DNA of 64,000 bases from Paraferrimonas haliotis (GCF_002282895.1 NZ_NRRB01000004.1:124001-188000), one strand, 5' to 3'. Shown: positions 10,023 through 22,671, counted from the stretch's first letter. Program-made: numbers and translations. Notes: generated by a model from the letters alone, not told the origin.

Positions 10023-12533
10023 TTGAGCGAGAATCAAGACACCAAAATACTATCCGGGGTGCAACGCTTACTAGAAGGCGGTTTGATCTTCTGTGCGTTG
10101 CTGGCCACGTTTATAGTGATTGCATTGGCCAGTTTCGATGCAACGGATCCGGCTTGGAGTCAAGCCAGTCTTAGCGAAGACATTCAAAATTATGCCGGCA
10201 GTGTTGGGGCATGGGTCGCCGACGTACTGTTTTACATTATGGGTTTCAGTGCCTGGCTAATGCCCCTTATCGTTGTTGCCAGTGGTATGCTTATTTTCCG
10301 CCATCCCAAGCAATTGGCCGAAGTGGATTACTTCGCGGTTGGGTTGCGCATCATAGGTTTCCTACTCATGCTATGCGGCTTAACAAGCCTCGCCAGTATG
10401 AATGCCAACGACATCTACGACTTTTCAGCAGGTGGTGTCATTGGTGATGTTATCAGCAGTACCATGCTTCCGTACTTCAGCCAACTGGGTACCACCTTGT
10501 TGCTGCTGTGGTTTGTGGGAGCGGGTTTTACCTTACTCACCGGAGTGTCTTGGATAACCTTGGTGGAAACTGTAGGGGAGGCTTGCATTCAGGTTGCTCT
10601 GTTTTTGTGGCGGTTGCCGCAGCGCTTTAGTGGTCAAAAAGCAGAGACGGTAGAAGCAAACGACGATGATACCGGTCGTTTTATGGCGTTAGTGAATCGA
10701 TTCAAAACCAGCAAGCCCATTGAGGCGGGCACCGAAACCTCTGACAATACCGTTGAACAAACCGGCAATAATGGTCGAAGCGAGCCGGGCATTGTGGCAG
10801 ATGAAGCCTTACAGCATCAGCGTATGGAACCGTCTTTTGCTGAGCCGGCGTTTGAGCCTACTATTGAGCCGAACATTGACCTTGCTATCGAACCTTCAAT
10901 TGAGCCTGAGCGAGAATCTGATATTGACGCTGCGCTAGAGCCAACATTGGGATCAATGCGAGAACCAGCTGATGACACGGCGAAAATTGTTGATGGCCAA
11001 GTAGTTTTACCCGCCAAAGCTAAAAAGCCAACCATGGCACCGCTGCCAGACATTGGCTTGTTAGACGTACCTAACCGCTCTCAAAACCCTATTAGCCAAG
11101 AAGAGCTAGATCAGGTTGCGAGGCTGGTGGAAGCTAAATTGCTAGACTTTAACGTGACTGCAACCGTGGTTGATGTGTGTCCAGGGCCGGTGATTACGCG
11201 CTTTGAATTGGATTTGGCGCCTGGCATTAAGGTGTCTAAAATTACCGGTTTGGCTAAAGATCTTGCTCGTGCCTTGTCAGCTGTGAGTGTGCGTGTGGTA
11301 GAGGTTATTCCAGGTAAATCAGTGATTGGGCTGGAGCTTCCTAATAAATTTAGAGAAACCGTGTTCATGCGAGATGTTTTGGATACGCAGGCATTTGCTG
11401 ACAGTAAATCGAACCTAACCATGGTATTGGGTTCCGATATTGCTGGTGATCCTGTGGTGGTGGATTTAGGAAAAATGCCTCACTTGCTGGTGGCCGGTAC
11501 CACCGGCTCTGGTAAATCGGTTGGGGTTAATACCATGATAGTGTCGCTGTTGTACAAAAGCGGCCCAGAAGACGTTCGCTTGATTCTTATCGATCCGAAA
11601 ATGTTGGAACTGTCGGTATATGAAGGCATTCCGCACTTGCTGTGTGAAGTGGTTACCGACATGAAGCAGGCCTCCAATGCCTTGCGGTGGTGCGTGGGCG
11701 AAATGGAGCGCCGTTACAAGCTGATGTCGGCCATGGGCGTTCGTAATCTAAAAGGCTATAACGCCAAGATTGCTGAAGCAGAAGCCGCGGGTGAAGTGAT
11801 CATGGACCCGTTATGGAACCCTGCAGAATCCATGCAAACTCAGCCGCCTAAATTAGAGAAAATGCCGTCTATCGTAGTTGTGGTGGATGAATTTGCCGAC
11901 ATGATGATGATCGTCGGTAAAAAAGTTGAAGAGTTGATTGCTCGTATTGCTCAAAAAGCGCGAGCCGCGGGTATTCACTTGATTCTCGCAACTCAACGGC
12001 CATCGGTTGACGTGATCACCGGTTTGATTAAAGCCAACGTGCCGACTCGTATGGCGTTTCAAGTGTCGTCTAAAATTGATTCGCGCACCATTCTTGATCA
12101 ACAGGGTGCAGAAACCTTGTTAGGTATGGGCGATATGTTGTACTTGCCACCTGGTACCGGGGTGCCAATGCGGGTGCATGGTGCTTTTGTTGACGATCAT
12201 GAAGTGCACAGAGTGGTTGCCGATTGGAAACAAAGAGCTGAGCCTCAATACCTTGAAGAAATTCTTGCGGGCACCGCAGACGGTGAGCAAGTGCTGATGC
12301 CGGGCGAAGTCGCAGAAACCGATGAAGATACCGACGCACTTTATGATGAAGCGGTTATGTTTGTCACCGAATCGAGACGCGGCTCTATTTCTAGCGTTCA
12401 GCGTAAATTCAAAATTGGTTACAATCGCGCTGCAAGAATCATTGAACAAATGGAAGCTCAAGGCGTCGTAAGTACACCGGCTCACAACGGCAACCGAGAA
12501 GTCTTGGCGCCACCACCAGTTAAAGTGAATTAA
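10023..12533 (+). CDS. ftsK: DNA translocase FtsK
   Basis: This septal translocase of 836 residues pumps chromosome termini and activates XerCD at dif. The N-terminus (1-190) has several membrane segments and the FtsK signature ATDPAWSQ. A short linker (about 195-350) contains a run of Glu-Pro repeats. The motor has Walker A GTTGSGKS near 490 and Walker [13 protein letters not shown] near 618. The C-terminal gamma domain ([20 protein letters not shown]) is the winged helix that reads KOPS. The linker is much shorter than in E. coli (1329 total) and closer to the length in Pseudomonas. The start is TTG with GAGG eight nt upstream; no better start is in frame. It overlaps lolA by one base. Confidence 0.96.
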   Translation: MSENQDTKILSGVQRLLEGGLIFCALLATFIVIALASFDATDPAWSQASLSEDIQNYAGSVGAWVADVLFYIMGFSAWLMPLIVVASGMLIFRHPKQLAEVDYFAVGLRIIGFLLMLCGLTSLASMNANDIYDFSAGGVIGDVISSTMLPYFSQLGTTLLLLWFVGAGFTLLTGVSWITLVETVGEACIQVALFLWRLPQRFSGQKAETVEANDDDTGRFMALVNRFKTSKPIEAGTETSDNTVEQTGNNGRSEPGIVADEALQHQRMEPSFAEPAFEPTIEPNIDLAIEPSIEPERESDIDAALEPTLGSMREPADDTAKIVDGQVVLPAKAKKPTMAPLPDIGLLDVPNRSQNPISQEELDQVARLVEAKLLDFNVTATVVDVCPGPVITRFELDLAPGIKVSKITGLAKDLARALSAVSVRVVEVIPGKSVIGLELPNKFRETVFMRDVLDTQAFADSKSNLTMVLGSDIAGDPVVVDLGKMPHLLVAGTTGSGKSVGVNTMIVSLLYKSGPEDVRLILIDPKMLELSVYEGIPHLLCEVVTDMKQASNALRWCVGEMERRYKLMSAMGVRNLKGYNAKIAEAEAAGEVIMDPLWNPAESMQTQPPKLEKMPSIVVVVDEFADMMMIVGKKVEELIARIAQKARAAGIHLILATQRPSVDVITGLIKANVPTRMAFQVSSKIDSRTILDQQGAETLLGMGDMLYLPPGTGVPMRVHGAFVDDHEVHRVVADWKQRAEPQYLEEILAGTADGEQVLMPGEVAETDEDTDALYDEAVMFVTESRRGSISSVQRKFKIGYNRAARIIEQMEAQGVVSTPAHNGNREVLAPPPVKVN
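10811..10975 (+). repeat. Glu-Pro repeat in the FtsK linker
   Basis: Codons for residues about 264-317 encode a low-complexity series of EP units ([32 protein letters not shown]) with spacing of mostly four to eight residues. It is a probable rigid, extended acidic linker between the membrane part and the motor. Confidence 0.75.
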
Positions 12534-13177
12534 TGAAAAAGACAGCAATTACCCTTGTCGCCACCGTTTTGTTAAGTCAGCATGCGCTTGCCGCTAGCGA
12601 AGCGCTTGAAAAGAGCGACGCGGTCAGCAACTTACAACAGACAATGGCCAAACACAGCCAATTTACTAGCCAGTTCGTGCAAACGGTTACCGACATTAAC
12701 GGTCAGGTGCTGCAGCAAGGCAAGGGTGAGCTCAGCTTATCCATTCCCGACCGTTTTAATTGGCATGCGGTTGAACCTGATGAGTCTCTCATTGTGGCGG
12801 ATGGTGAAAATATCTGGGTTTATAATCCCTTTATTGAACAGGTTACCTTAATGAGTTTACAACAGGCGATACAAGCATCTCCCATGGCGCTATTGGTGCA
12901 AGAGTCTTCCGATGCCTGGGATAATTATGAGGTAGAACAACTACAAGCCTGTTATCAAATCACGCCAAAAGAGGCGTTATTGTCTGGGCCGAATCCATCC
13001 ATGCTTCGTCAAGCCAGTGTGTGCTTTGAAAACGACTATTTAAGCTCGTTGCGATTGGCAGACAGCCAAGGTAATACCACCTTATTCAAGTTAACCAATC
13101 ATCAAGATAATCCCGCTGCTGAGTTATTCCGATTCACTCCGCCGCAAGGAGTAGAGATCGATGACCAAAGACCTTAG
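12533..13177 (+). CDS. lolA: Outer-membrane lipoprotein carrier protein LolA
   Basis: This 214-residue periplasmic chaperone receives lipoproteins from LolCDE and passes them to LolB. A signal peptide runs to about residue 20 (LSQHALA). The mature protein begins with a helix and shows the family motifs [24 protein letters not shown] and [19 protein letters not shown]. The start ATG overlaps the ftsK stop (TAATG), so the genes are translationally coupled. The 3' end overlaps rarA by 17 bp. This ftsK-lolA-rarA-serS order is conserved across gammaproteobacteria. Confidence 0.95.
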   Translation: MKKTAITLVATVLLSQHALAASEALEKSDAVSNLQQTMAKHSQFTSQFVQTVTDINGQVLQQGKGELSLSIPDRFNWHAVEPDESLIVADGENIWVYNPFIEQVTLMSLQQAIQASPMALLVQESSDAWDNYEVEQLQACYQITPKEALLSGPNPSMLRQASVCFENDYLSSLRLADSQGNTTLFKLTNHQDNPAAELFRFTPPQGVEIDDQRP

Positions 13178-14498
13178 TCTTGGTTTTGACTTCAGTCCCG
13201 ATTTTCAACCTCTGGCCGCTCGCATGCGGCCAGTTTGCTTTGATGACTATTTGGGACAGGAGCATCTGTTAGGCAACGATAAACCGCTGCGCAAAGCCCT
13301 AGAAGCTGGGCGAGCTCATTCCATGATTTTATGGGGACCACCGGGCACTGGCAAAACCACGCTGGCGGAGCTGATCGCCCATTACGTTGATGCCCATGTG
13401 GAGCGCATCTCTGCGGTGACCTCTGGCGTTAAAGATATTCGTAATGCCATCACCCAAGCGCAACATGTGGCGCAGGCGCAATCTAAACAAACGCTTTTGT
13501 TTGTGGATGAGGTGCACCGCTTTAATAAATCCCAACAAGACGCCTTTTTGCCTTACATCGAAGATGGCACGGTGATGTTTGTTGGGGCGACCACAGAAAA
13601 CCCAAGCTTTGAGTTAAATAACGCCTTGTTATCGAGAGCTCGGGTGTACCAAGTTAAGCCGATTGACTCGACAGCTCTGGCTGAGTTGCTGCAAAAGGCA
13701 TTGGCTGACAATGAACGCGGTTTAGGACATCGAGGCATTACTGCGCAATCCAGTACCTTAGATGCCATCGCCGGCTTAGCCAGCGGTGATGCTCGCAAGG
13801 CGTTAAACCTGTTGGAGCTGGCCTGCGATCAGCTACAAGATGGCGACGAGCTGGGTATTGAGCACTTAAGCCAAGTGTCCGGTGTTAATGTGGGCGCCTT
13901 TGATAAAGGTGGTGATGCCTATTACGACTTGCTATCGGCATTTCACAAATCCATTCGCGGCAGTAACCCCGATGCAGCATTGTATTGGTACGCTCGAATG
14001 ATCGTCGCCGGTGGCGATCCACTGATGGCGGCAAGACGGCTGCTTGCGATTGCGTCAGAAGACGTGGGAAATGCCGATCCACAAGGCATGGTGGTGGCGC
14101 TTAATGCTTGGGATTGCTTTCATCGCGTTGGCCGTGCCGAAGGGGAACGGGCCATAGCCCAGGCGGCGGTTTATTTAGCCTGTGCCCCGAAAAGTAATGC
14201 GGTGTACTTAGGCTTTAAGAGAGCCTTGGCGTTGGCGGAGAAAACCCAGTCATTGGAAGTACCTCATCACATTCGCAATGCACCGACCCAGTTGATGAAA
14301 GATTTGGGGTACGGTGCCCAATATCGATACGCCCATGATGAAGACAATGCCTATGCCGCCGGCGAAGCCTATTTACCTGAAGAAATCGTGAATGAGTCCT
14401 TGTATCAACCGACGGATAGAGGACTTGAGAAACGGATTTCGGAAAAACTCAAACGGTTACAAGCGTTAGATGCCGCATCTTCTCAAAAAAGGTACTGA
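13161..14498 (+). CDS. rarA: Replication-associated recombination protein RarA (MgsA), AAA+ ATPase
   Basis: This clamp-loader-like ATPase of 445 residues acts at stalled forks and ssDNA gaps. Walker A GPPGTGKT is at residues 59-66, Walker [11 protein letters not shown] follows, sensor 1 is [12 protein letters not shown], and the arginine finger region is ALLSRARV. The C-terminal tetramerisation domain contains [18 protein letters not shown] and [11 protein letters not shown]. coli RarA has 447 residues. Its ATG lies within the end of lolA with GGAG upstream, which is consistent with operon expression. Confidence 0.96.
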   Translation: MTKDLSLGFDFSPDFQPLAARMRPVCFDDYLGQEHLLGNDKPLRKALEAGRAHSMILWGPPGTGKTTLAELIAHYVDAHVERISAVTSGVKDIRNAITQAQHVAQAQSKQTLLFVDEVHRFNKSQQDAFLPYIEDGTVMFVGATTENPSFELNNALLSRARVYQVKPIDSTALAELLQKALADNERGLGHRGITAQSSTLDAIAGLASGDARKALNLLELACDQLQDGDELGIEHLSQVSGVNVGAFDKGGDAYYDLLSAFHKSIRGSNPDAALYWYARMIVAGGDPLMAARRLLAIASEDVGNADPQGMVVALNAWDCFHRVGRAEGERAIAQAAVYLACAPKSNAVYLGFKRALALAEKTQSLEVPHHIRNAPTQLMKDLGYGAQYRYAHDEDNAYAAGEAYLPEEIVNESLYQPTDRGLEKRISEKLKRLQALDAASSQKRY

Positions 14499-14538
14499 TG
14501 CGCTGATTGGCTTTTGTTACAATCTACTAAATTTTGAC

Positions 14539-14559
14539 GATAGTCCGCTGCGGGCTATC
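14539..14559 (+). promoter_or_regulatory. Hairpin in the serS leader
   Basis: GATAG-T-CCGC pairs with GCGG-G-CTATC, forming a compact hairpin 36 nt before the serS ATG, followed by the palindrome ACTCTTAAGAGT. There is no T-run, so this is more likely a leader structure or weak attenuator than a terminator. Confidence 0.35.
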
Positions 14560-14582
14560 ACGGTATTAACTCTTAAGAGTAA

Positions 14583-15881
<1,299 letters not shown>

Positions 15882-15898
15882 GCGTCATCTAACTCAGC

Positions 15899-15934
15899 AA
15901 AAAGGCCAGCTCACTAATGAACTGGCCTTTTTTT
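15899..15934. terminator. Bidirectional terminator between serS and the small gene after metG
   Basis: AAAAAGGCCAG pairs with CTGGCCTTTTTTT across a 12-nt loop. Five A residues precede and seven T residues follow, so it can serve both convergent operons. Confidence 0.85.
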
Positions 15935-15958
15935 GTATGAATGTTAGCGCTGTGTCAG

Positions 15959-16231
15959 TTAACGCCGAGCTCGATTTACTTCGTCTTTCATCAATTCAAA
16001 GTAGGTGCGCTCAAATTCCGGTATTTGCGCAATGCTTTTATCGCCCTTGAGATAGCGCTGCACATAATGCTCAAAATCAACCCCAACGATATGAGCTGCT
16101 TCCCAAGCCTTGCGCACACAACTTGTTGCAACGCCATAGTCTGTGGCAACAGAGCCTATGAGCTCAAACGGGATGGTGTTTCTAATTTCATCATCCCGGA
16201 GCACTCGAATGCTCGAGGCATCGTAACTCAC
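15959..16231 (-). CDS. Small protein of unknown function co-transcribed with metG
   Basis: I do not recognise this 90-residue protein. It begins with GTG one base after the metG stop and ends just before the shared terminator, which supports it as a real second gene of a metG operon. It is soluble, with no signal or membrane segment, and predicted mostly helical: an N-terminal strand-helix part (SSIRVLRDDEIRNTI), a middle with a single Cys (GVATSCVRKAWEAA), and a charged C-terminus (EFERTYFELMKDEVNRARR). A longer frame on the + strand across the same region is a shadow running into metG. No function is proposed. Confidence 0.65.
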   Translation of the reverse strand: MSYDASSIRVLRDDEIRNTIPFELIGSVATDYGVATSCVRKAWEAAHIVGVDFEHYVQRYLKGDKSIAQIPEFERTYFELMKDEVNRARR

Positions 16232-16232
16232 G

Positions 16233-18290
16233 TTACTTCACTCGCATGCCGGGTTCAGCGCCTTCGTGGGGCTCTAAAATCCAAAGATCTTTACCACCTG
16301 GGCCTGCCGCCAGCACCATCCCTTCTGATACACCAAAGCGCATTTTACGTGGGGCAAGGTTGGCCACCATCACGGTAAGTTTTCCCTGCAGATCTTCCGG
16401 TGAGTAGGCCGACTTGATACCGGCAAAGACTTGCTTACTTTCTCCACCTAAATCTAATTCAAGGCGCAGCAGCTTATTGGCTTCTTTTACATGCTCAGCT
16501 TTTACGATTCTAGCGATGCGTAAGTCAATCTTGGCAAAGTCATCGAAGGTGATTTCGTCGGCAATCGGCTCTTTACTAAGCTCGCTGTCAGCAACCGCAG
16601 ACTCGGTCTCTGTGGACTCTGACTTTGTTGCAGTGGCTTCAAGGTTTTGTTTGGATTGCTCCACCATGGCTTCAACGTGTTTCGGATCGATACGCTGCAT
16701 TAACGCCTTAAATGGGTTAATGGCTTCTCCAAAGCGGTTGTCTTGTAGATTGTCCCAACTAAGTTCAACGTTTAAGAAAGCTTCAACGTCCTCCGCTAAC
16801 TGAGGCAATACCGGCTTGAGGTAGGTCACTAACACTTTAAATATGGCAATGGCAAGGGTACAAACCTTGTGCGCTTGGTCTAACGTGGCTTCCTCTTTCG
16901 CCAGTTTCCAAGGTGCTTGCTCTGCAATATAGGCATTGGCCATATCCGCCAGCGCCATAATTTCACGCATGGCCTTTGAGTATTCACGGGACTCATACAA
17001 ATCAGCAATAATGGCTTGCTTGTCAATGCAGTGCTGCAAGATGTGCTCGTCGTTCACTGACGATGCTAATTTGCCATCGAAGCGTTTACTGATGAATCCT
17101 GCGGTGCGCGAGGCAATGTTAACCAGTTTACCGATGAGGTCTGAGTTAACCCGCTGCACAAAGTCTTCCAGATCCAAATCTAAATCGTTGATTCTTGAAT
17201 TGAGTTTAGCGGCGTAGTAGTAACGCAAATACTCAGGATTTAAGTTGTCTAAATAGGTGCGAGCTTTAATAAAGGTGCCTTTCGACTTAGACATCTTAGC
17301 GCCGTTTACGGTTACGTAGCCGTGGGCGAATACCGCATTGGGTTTACGAAAGCCTGCGCCTTCAAGCATTGCAGGCCAGAACAAACTGTGAAAGTAAACA
17401 ATGTCTTTACCGATGAAGTGGTAAACTTCGGCATCGGAGTCCGCCGCCCAGAAATCATCAAAATTAAGATCATCACGCTTATCGCATAGGTTCTTAAAGG
17501 AACCCATGTAGCCAATTGGCGCATCTAACCACACGTAAAAGAATTTGCCAGGAGCTCCGGGGATTTCGAAACCGAAGTAAGGGCTATCACGGGTAATGTC
17601 CCACTGCTGCAGTCCTTGGTCAAACCATTCGTTGAGCTTGTTGGCCATTTCTTCTTGCAACGAGCCTGAGTGGGTCCATTGTTTTAGCATGTCTGCAAAC
17701 GCAGGTAGATCGAAAAAGAAATGCTCGGTTTCTTTCATGATTGGCGTGGCACCAGACACTGCTGATTTTGGATTAATCAACTCGGTGGGCGAGTAGGTTG
17801 CGCCGCAGTTATCGCAATTGTCACCGTATTGGTCTTCGCTCTTACATTTTGGACAGGTGCCTTTAACAAAGCGGTCCGGCAAGAACATGTTCTTCTCGGG
17901 ATCAAACAGCTGCGCTATGGTCTTGGTCTTAATGTGACCATTTTCTTTCAAGCGTAAATAAATTTGGCTTGAGAGCTCTCGGTTTTCCTGGGAGTGGGTG
18001 CTGTGATAGTTATCAAAGGCAATGTTAAAGTCGGCAAAGTCCTGTTGATGTTCGCGATTGGTTTGTTCGATCATTGCCTCTGGTGTAATGCCCAGTTGCT
18101 GTGCCTTTAACATGATGGGAGTGCCGTGGGCATCATCCGCACAAATGTAATGACACTGATGCCCTTGAAGCTTTTGATAACGCGACCAAATATCGGTTTG
18201 AATATATTCCAACATATGCCCAAGATGGATGGGGCCGTTGGCGTAGGGAAGAGCGCTAGTTACTAAGATTTTTCTGGATGCTTTGGCCAT
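16233..18290 (-). CDS. metG: Methionyl-tRNA synthetase
   Basis: This class I synthetase of 685 residues charges initiator and elongator tRNA-Met. It has the HIGH-type motif HLGH at residues 22-25, a zinc knuckle [18 protein letters not shown] at about 143-160, and KMSKS near residue 332. The C-terminal EMAPII-like tRNA-binding domain, [20 protein letters not shown], gives homodimerisation and extra tRNA affinity. A low-complexity Ser/Glu/Thr-rich linker precedes it. The gene is divergent from apbC, the arrangement seen in E. coli and Pseudomonas. Confidence 0.98.
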   Translation of the reverse strand: MAKASRKILVTSALPYANGPIHLGHMLEYIQTDIWSRYQKLQGHQCHYICADDAHGTPIMLKAQQLGITPEAMIEQTNREHQQDFADFNIAFDNYHSTHSQENRELSSQIYLRLKENGHIKTKTIAQLFDPEKNMFLPDRFVKGTCPKCKSEDQYGDNCDNCGATYSPTELINPKSAVSGATPIMKETEHFFFDLPAFADMLKQWTHSGSLQEEMANKLNEWFDQGLQQWDITRDSPYFGFEIPGAPGKFFYVWLDAPIGYMGSFKNLCDKRDDLNFDDFWAADSDAEVYHFIGKDIVYFHSLFWPAMLEGAGFRKPNAVFAHGYVTVNGAKMSKSKGTFIKARTYLDNLNPEYLRYYYAAKLNSRINDLDLDLEDFVQRVNSDLIGKLVNIASRTAGFISKRFDGKLASSVNDEHILQHCIDKQAIIADLYESREYSKAMREIMALADMANAYIAEQAPWKLAKEEATLDQAHKVCTLAIAIFKVLVTYLKPVLPQLAEDVEAFLNVELSWDNLQDNRFGEAINPFKALMQRIDPKHVEAMVEQSKQNLEATATKSESTETESAVADSELSKEPIADEITFDDFAKIDLRIARIVKAEHVKEANKLLRLELDLGGESKQVFAGIKSAYSPEDLQGKLTVMVANLAPRKMRFGVSEGMVLAAGPGGKDLWILEPHEGAEPGMRVK

Positions 18291-18454
18291 GATTTTTCAA
18301 CAATTTGGTTTCGATAAATGGGAGTTGAAGCTTTGATCGTCAAATAGTACAACATGCTTAAGCTTATTTCATCTTACATTACGGTAACTGATGTTTTTGT
18401 ATGCATGAATCGAGCTGTATATCTGGTACAATTATCCAAATTTTTACAGGAGCT

Positions 18455-19573
18455 ATGTCCGTGTCCCAGCAACCTAACCCGTTTAAGCTTTCTGAAACCC
18501 TACTAGAACCCGTTTTAACGATCCTTAATCAGCAAATCGACCCTTATTTAGATAAGGGCTTAATCGATGCCAATATTGTCACCAGTCTCGATATCGAAGA
18601 AAAACAACTGCAATTAGGTTTGTGCTATCCGTATCCGTGCGTTAGCCAATATCGTGACCGCGTTATGTCGATTACTAAAGCCTTGGCTACACTGCCTGAA
18701 ATCGACGAAGTAGCTTGCGAAATCGACTTCAAACCGCCAACGGCCGTAATGAACGCCAGTGCCGATAAAATTAAAAATATTGAACACGTTATCGCGGTTT
18801 CTTCCGGTAAGGGTGGTGTCGGCAAGTCTACCACCGCAGTGAACTTTGCTCTGGCATTGGCCGCTGAAGGGGCACGAGTAGGTATTTTGGATGCTGATAT
18901 TTACGGGCCATCGATTCCTATTATGCTGGGCATTGAAGACTTTAGACCCACCTCCGCCGATGGCGTGATGATGTCAGCGGCCCATGCCCATGGCATCACT
19001 GCCCAATCCATCGGCTTTATGATTGTGGATGATCAAGCGGCAGTTTGGCGTGGACCGATGGCGGCGGGTGCTTTGGGTCAATTGATTAAAGAAACGGAAT
19101 GGCCAGAGCTGGATTATTTAGTCGTTGATATGCCACCGGGTACCGGCGATATTCAATTGTCTCTCAGTCAACATGTACCGGTGAGTGGTGCTGTGGTGGT
19201 AACCACGCCGCAGGACATTGCCACCGCGGATGCTAAAAAAGGCATTAGCATGTTTAATAAAGTGAATATCCCTGTGCTGGGTATTGTGGAGAATATGAGC
19301 TTTTATTTGTGTCCTGAGTGCGGCAATAAAGACCACATTTTTGGCGAAGACGGCGGTTTAAACATTGCTAAGCGTTACAACGTGCCTTTGCTTGGTCGAT
19401 TACCGTTAAATACGCAAATTCGCGATGAGGCGGATAGCGGCAACCCAACCGTAGTAGCGCAACCGGACAGCGAAGTGAGCAACTTGTATAAAAGCATCGC
19501 TCGCAGCGCTACATCGCAATTAGTGAAAATCGCGCAAACCGATACCATCTCCATAGAAATTACCGACGAGTAG
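18455..19573 (+). CDS. apbC: Iron-sulfur cluster carrier protein ApbC (Mrp/NBP35 family)
   Basis: This 372-residue P-loop ATPase binds and transfers 4Fe-4S clusters. An N-terminal MIP18/DUF59-like domain covers about 1-95. The deviant Walker A SSGKGGVGKSTTAVN is near residue 113, with DADIYGPSIP and the switch motif VVDMPPGTGDIQLSL following. The CxxC that binds the bridging cluster is present in YLCPECGNKDHIFG. The ATG at 18455 is chosen because AGGAG sits 3-7 nt before it and it fits family length; an in-frame ATG 54 nt upstream has no such site. Confidence 0.95.
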   Translation: MSVSQQPNPFKLSETLLEPVLTILNQQIDPYLDKGLIDANIVTSLDIEEKQLQLGLCYPYPCVSQYRDRVMSITKALATLPEIDEVACEIDFKPPTAVMNASADKIKNIEHVIAVSSGKGGVGKSTTAVNFALALAAEGARVGILDADIYGPSIPIMLGIEDFRPTSADGVMMSAAHAHGITAQSIGFMIVDDQAAVWRGPMAAGALGQLIKETEWPELDYLVVDMPPGTGDIQLSLSQHVPVSGAVVVTTPQDIATADAKKGISMFNKVNIPVLGIVENMSFYLCPECGNKDHIFGEDGGLNIAKRYNVPLLGRLPLNTQIRDEADSGNPTVVAQPDSEVSNLYKSIARSATSQLVKIAQTDTISIEITDE

Positions 19574-19585
19574 TAAAGGGAACAT

Positions 19586-20221
19586 ATGGCTAACCACGAA
19601 TGTATTATCATCGCGATTGCCGGCGCATCGGCTTCGGGTAAAAGCTTATTGGCAAATACCATTTATGATGAACTGAAACGAGATCTAGGCACCAATCAAA
19701 TAGCGGTGATTAACGAAGATTGCTATTACAAAGACCAATCGCACTTGTCGATGGAAGAGCGCATAAAGACCAATTACGATCATCCGCAGGCACTGGACCA
19801 CGACTTATTGTCGGAGCATCTGTCAATGCTGTGTGCTGGCCAAAGTGTACAGGTTCCAAGTTACAGTTACTCAGAGCACACACGCACCAGCGATAGTCGT
19901 CAAGTTTCACCTAAAAAGGTGATTATCTTAGAGGGTATTTTGCTGTTAACTAATGCCAAGTTACGACAACAGTTTAAAGCCTCTGTGTTTATGGATACGC
20001 CTTTGGATATTTGCTTATTGCGTCGCCTGCAAAGAGACATTCAAGAGCGAGGCCGTACCATGACCTCGGTCATTGAGCAGTATCAAACCACGGTTCGCCC
20101 TATGTTTATGCAGTTCATTGACCCATCGAAGCAATACGCCGATATTATTGTGCCAAGAGGCGGTAAAAATCGCATTGCCATTGACATGTTGAAATCTCGA
20201 ATTCAGCACCTATTAGACTAA
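19586..20221 (+). CDS. udk: Uridine kinase
   Basis: This 211-residue kinase phosphorylates uridine and cytidine in pyrimidine salvage. The P-loop GASASGKS is at residues 13-20. The nucleoside-binding features [17 protein letters not shown] and [13 protein letters not shown] are present, as are [12 protein letters not shown] and the lid region [13 protein letters not shown]. It matches E. coli Udk (213) closely. It starts 12 nt after apbC and lies 15 nt before dcd, so it is in the same transcription unit as both. Confidence 0.96.
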   Translation: MANHECIIIAIAGASASGKSLLANTIYDELKRDLGTNQIAVINEDCYYKDQSHLSMEERIKTNYDHPQALDHDLLSEHLSMLCAGQSVQVPSYSYSEHTRTSDSRQVSPKKVIILEGILLLTNAKLRQQFKASVFMDTPLDICLLRRLQRDIQERGRTMTSVIEQYQTTVRPMFMQFIDPSKQYADIIVPRGGKNRIAIDMLKSRIQHLLD

Positions 20222-20236
20222 TAAGAGAACTCACTG

Positions 20237-20821
20237 ATGCGCTTAACCGATACGGAAATAGAACAGTGCCTAGCCGACGGCACCATTATCATGGAACCCG
20301 CTCCAGCTGCCGACGCCATTAACGGCGTTAGCGTCGATGTGAAGCTTGGCGGGCAATTTCGAGTGTTTCAAGATCATACTGCCGCCTACATTGATCTCAG
20401 TGGCCCCAGTGCCGAAGTCCAACAAGCTTTAGATTCGGTGATGAGCGAGCAGATCGATATCCCTGAGGACAAAGCTTTTTTCCTACACCCTGGTGAATTG
20501 GCCCTAGCCGTGACTCACGAGTCCGTTACGTTACCGGCAGACATTGTTGGCTGGTTAGATGGTCGCTCATCTCTGGCTCGATTAGGGCTAATGGTGCATG
20601 TGACGGCTCATCGAATTGATCCCGGCTGGTCGGGGCGCATTGTTCTGGAGTTCTATAATTCTGGCAAGCTGCCGTTAGCGCTGCGCCCAGGAATGACCAT
20701 CGGCGCGCTGAACTTTGAACGGCTAAATCAAGCCTGCGCCAGACCGTACAATAAGCGCCAAAATGCAAAGTACAAAAATCAGCAAGATGCGGTGGCGAGC
20801 CGTATTAGCCAGGACGACTGA
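20237..20821 (+). CDS. dcd: dCTP deaminase
   Basis: This 194-residue trimeric enzyme makes dUTP from dCTP for dTMP synthesis. Key signatures are the phosphate-binding [13 protein letters not shown] and the catalytic stretch [15 protein letters not shown], which contains the general-base Glu. The length equals E. coli Dcd (193). With udk upstream and tmk four genes downstream, several pyrimidine nucleotide steps are grouped in one run. The next gene starts directly after its TGA. Confidence 0.97.
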   Translation: MRLTDTEIEQCLADGTIIMEPAPAADAINGVSVDVKLGGQFRVFQDHTAAYIDLSGPSAEVQQALDSVMSEQIDIPEDKAFFLHPGELALAVTHESVTLPADIVGWLDGRSSLARLGLMVHVTAHRIDPGWSGRIVLEFYNSGKLPLALRPGMTIGALNFERLNQACARPYNKRQNAKYKNQQDAVASRISQDD

Positions 20822-21670
20822 GTGAGCGATAGCGCTTGGTTAAATGGTGATAACGAGGCGTTATCATTAGCGGATCGAGGCCTTGCCTATGGTGATGGCT
20901 TCTATACCACCATGCGCTTAAACGACGGCGTCATTGAAGCGTGGTCGTTACATCAGCGTCGATTGCTAGATGCCGCATTGATGATGGGCATGGCCACAAG
21001 ATTGACCTTTGCGGAGTGGTTTCAACCGCATAAGCAATTTATTGAATCCAAAGCCTTAGCCCTTCAGCAAGGGGTAATTAAAGTCATGGTAACTCGAGGC
21101 CATGGTGGACGTGGCTATGCACCACCCATGCAGGCTCAATTGCAGTGCATTGTCAGTCATCACCAAGTGCCCCAGCACTACAACCACTGGCGAGAACAGG
21201 GCGTTGCGCTGAGGGTGCACGCTATGACGTTATCCCGACACACCATGCTAGCGGGCGTGAAACATCTAAATCGCATCGAGCAGGTCATGTTAAAGCACAA
21301 CCATAATGGCGCGGGTGATGATTATGTGGTTTGCGATGACAGTGGCAAGCTGGTGTGTGGCTCCGCTGCCAATTTGTTTTTTGCTAAAGGGCGGCGTTTA
21401 GTTACACCGGCACTGGGTCGCAGTGGTATCGCAGGGATCACCCGATTGCAAATTATGCAGGCCATGGTTGCACAGGGTTACCAAGTCATCGCCACGGAGC
21501 TATCTGTGACTGATATCAACGCATTCGATGGTGCGATAATGTGTAACGCGTTAATGGGTGTTGTAGCGATTAACAGCATTGACCAAGTTAGGTTCGACAG
21601 TCACAGTTTGCAACGCACAATGGAGCATGCGTTAAACAAAAGAAAGGATGATTTATGCTTAAACGACTAG
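20822..21670 (+). CDS. pabC: Aminodeoxychorismate lyase
   Basis: This fold-type IV PLP enzyme of 282 residues releases p-aminobenzoate and pyruvate from aminodeoxychorismate for folate synthesis. The N-terminal LADRGLAYGDGFYTTMR, the PLP lysine in AGVKHLNRIEQV (about residue 145) and CGSAANLFF in the C-terminal domain fit the family. The start is GTG, immediately after the dcd stop. It overlaps mltG by 16 bp. The pabC-mltG-tmk-holB order is the common proteobacterial one, which separates it from branched-chain aminotransferases of the same fold. Confidence 0.94.
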   Translation: MSDSAWLNGDNEALSLADRGLAYGDGFYTTMRLNDGVIEAWSLHQRRLLDAALMMGMATRLTFAEWFQPHKQFIESKALALQQGVIKVMVTRGHGGRGYAPPMQAQLQCIVSHHQVPQHYNHWREQGVALRVHAMTLSRHTMLAGVKHLNRIEQVMLKHNHNGAGDDYVVCDDSGKLVCGSAANLFFAKGRRLVTPALGRSGIAGITRLQIMQAMVAQGYQVIATELSVTDINAFDGAIMCNALMGVVAINSIDQVRFDSHSLQRTMEHALNKRKDDLCLND

Positions 21671-22671
21671 GCCTATTGATTGTGGCCCTATTGGTAGTAG
21701 CCCTCGCTGCAGCGGTGTTGCTTTACCAGGATTTTCAGCGTTCTTTAAGCACTGAGCTTAGGCTAACGGCGCCGCAGGAATTTGAAGTTGTTCGCGGTGA
21801 CAGCGCTCGAAGTGTCATTGCAGAAATGACAGACAAGGGCTGGTTTGAAGCGCAATATTTGTCTAACCGTTGGCATACATCGTTATTGCTGCGCCTGTAT
21901 CCGCAGTTAGCCGGTGTGAAAACCGGGCTTTATGAACTGACGCCGCAGATGACCCTGATAGACGCGTTGAATTTGATGGTCGACGGCAAGCAAAAGAAGT
22001 TCTATATCACCTTGGTAGAAGGTGGGACCATTAAGCAATGGATGGCGCAACTGCACCAACAGCATTATTTACAACAGCAACTTACCTCCATTGAAGACTT
22101 AGTCGACGCCTTGGCTATCGAACAAGCCAACCCAGAGGGTTGGTTTTACCCCAGTACTTATCAGTATCACAAAGGTCACAGTGATTTAGACATACTGAAA
22201 CGAGCTTACCAACAAATGCAACGGCATTTAGACACGGCATGGCAGCAACGGCAAGCGCAGCTACCACTGAAATCGCCCTACGAGTTATTAATTCTAGCTT
22301 CCATCATTGAAAAAGAAACGGCGGTGGCGGACGAGCGAGACTGGGTATCGGCGGTCTTTATTAATCGCCTCAACAAAGGCATGCGTTTACAAACTGACCC
22401 CACGGTTATTTATGGGTTGGGGGAGCGCTATAAGGGCAATATTACCCGGGCACACCTGCGTGAGAAAACGCCTTACAATACCTACCGCATAAACGGTCTG
22501 CCGCCAACACCCATTGCATCAGCAGGGCTTGCGTCACTGAAGGCCGCGGCCAATCCAGCGGACGTCCCTTATTTGTACTTTGTCGCAACCGGCAAAGGTG
22601 GCCATAAATTCTCCACCAATTTGGCAGATCACAACAAAGCCGTAAAGGAATACTTGAGAACCATCCGATGA
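21655..22671 (+). CDS. mltG: Endolytic murein transglycosylase MltG
   Basis: This 338-residue inner-membrane enzyme cleaves nascent glycan strands and sets their length. One N-terminal transmembrane helix ([18 protein letters not shown]) anchors it. A LysM-like subdomain ([16 protein letters not shown]) leads into the YceG catalytic domain with the conserved Glu in [11 protein letters not shown] near residue 219, then [21 protein letters not shown] and [13 protein letters not shown]. The length equals E. coli MltG (340). It overlaps pabC by 16 bp and tmk by 4 bp. Confidence 0.96.
   Translation: MLKRLGLLIVALLVVALAAAVLLYQDFQRSLSTELRLTAPQEFEVVRGDSARSVIAEMTDKGWFEAQYLSNRWHTSLLLRLYPQLAGVKTGLYELTPQMTLIDALNLMVDGKQKKFYITLVEGGTIKQWMAQLHQQHYLQQQLTSIEDLVDALAIEQANPEGWFYPSTYQYHKGHSDLDILKRAYQQMQRHLDTAWQQRQAQLPLKSPYELLILASIIEKETAVADERDWVSAVFINRLNKGMRLQTDPTVIYGLGERYKGNITRAHLREKTPYNTYRINGLPPTPIASAGLASLKAAANPADVPYLYFVATGKGGHKFSTNLADHNKAVKEYLRTIR

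Noticed and set aside
10811..10975. Recent tandem-repeat expansion or phase-variable tract in ftsK
   Set aside because: The EP units are degenerate at DNA level and differ in spacing, so slippage-driven variation is unlikely.
12120..12548. 142-residue minus-strand frame opposite the end of ftsK
   Set aside because: Entirely antisense to the conserved FtsK motor and gamma domain; no family features.
15941..16378. 145-residue + strand frame over the small gene and metG 3' end
   Set aside because: It crosses the end of metG on the opposite strand, has no recognisable features, and conflicts with the well-placed 90-residue gene that adjoins metG.
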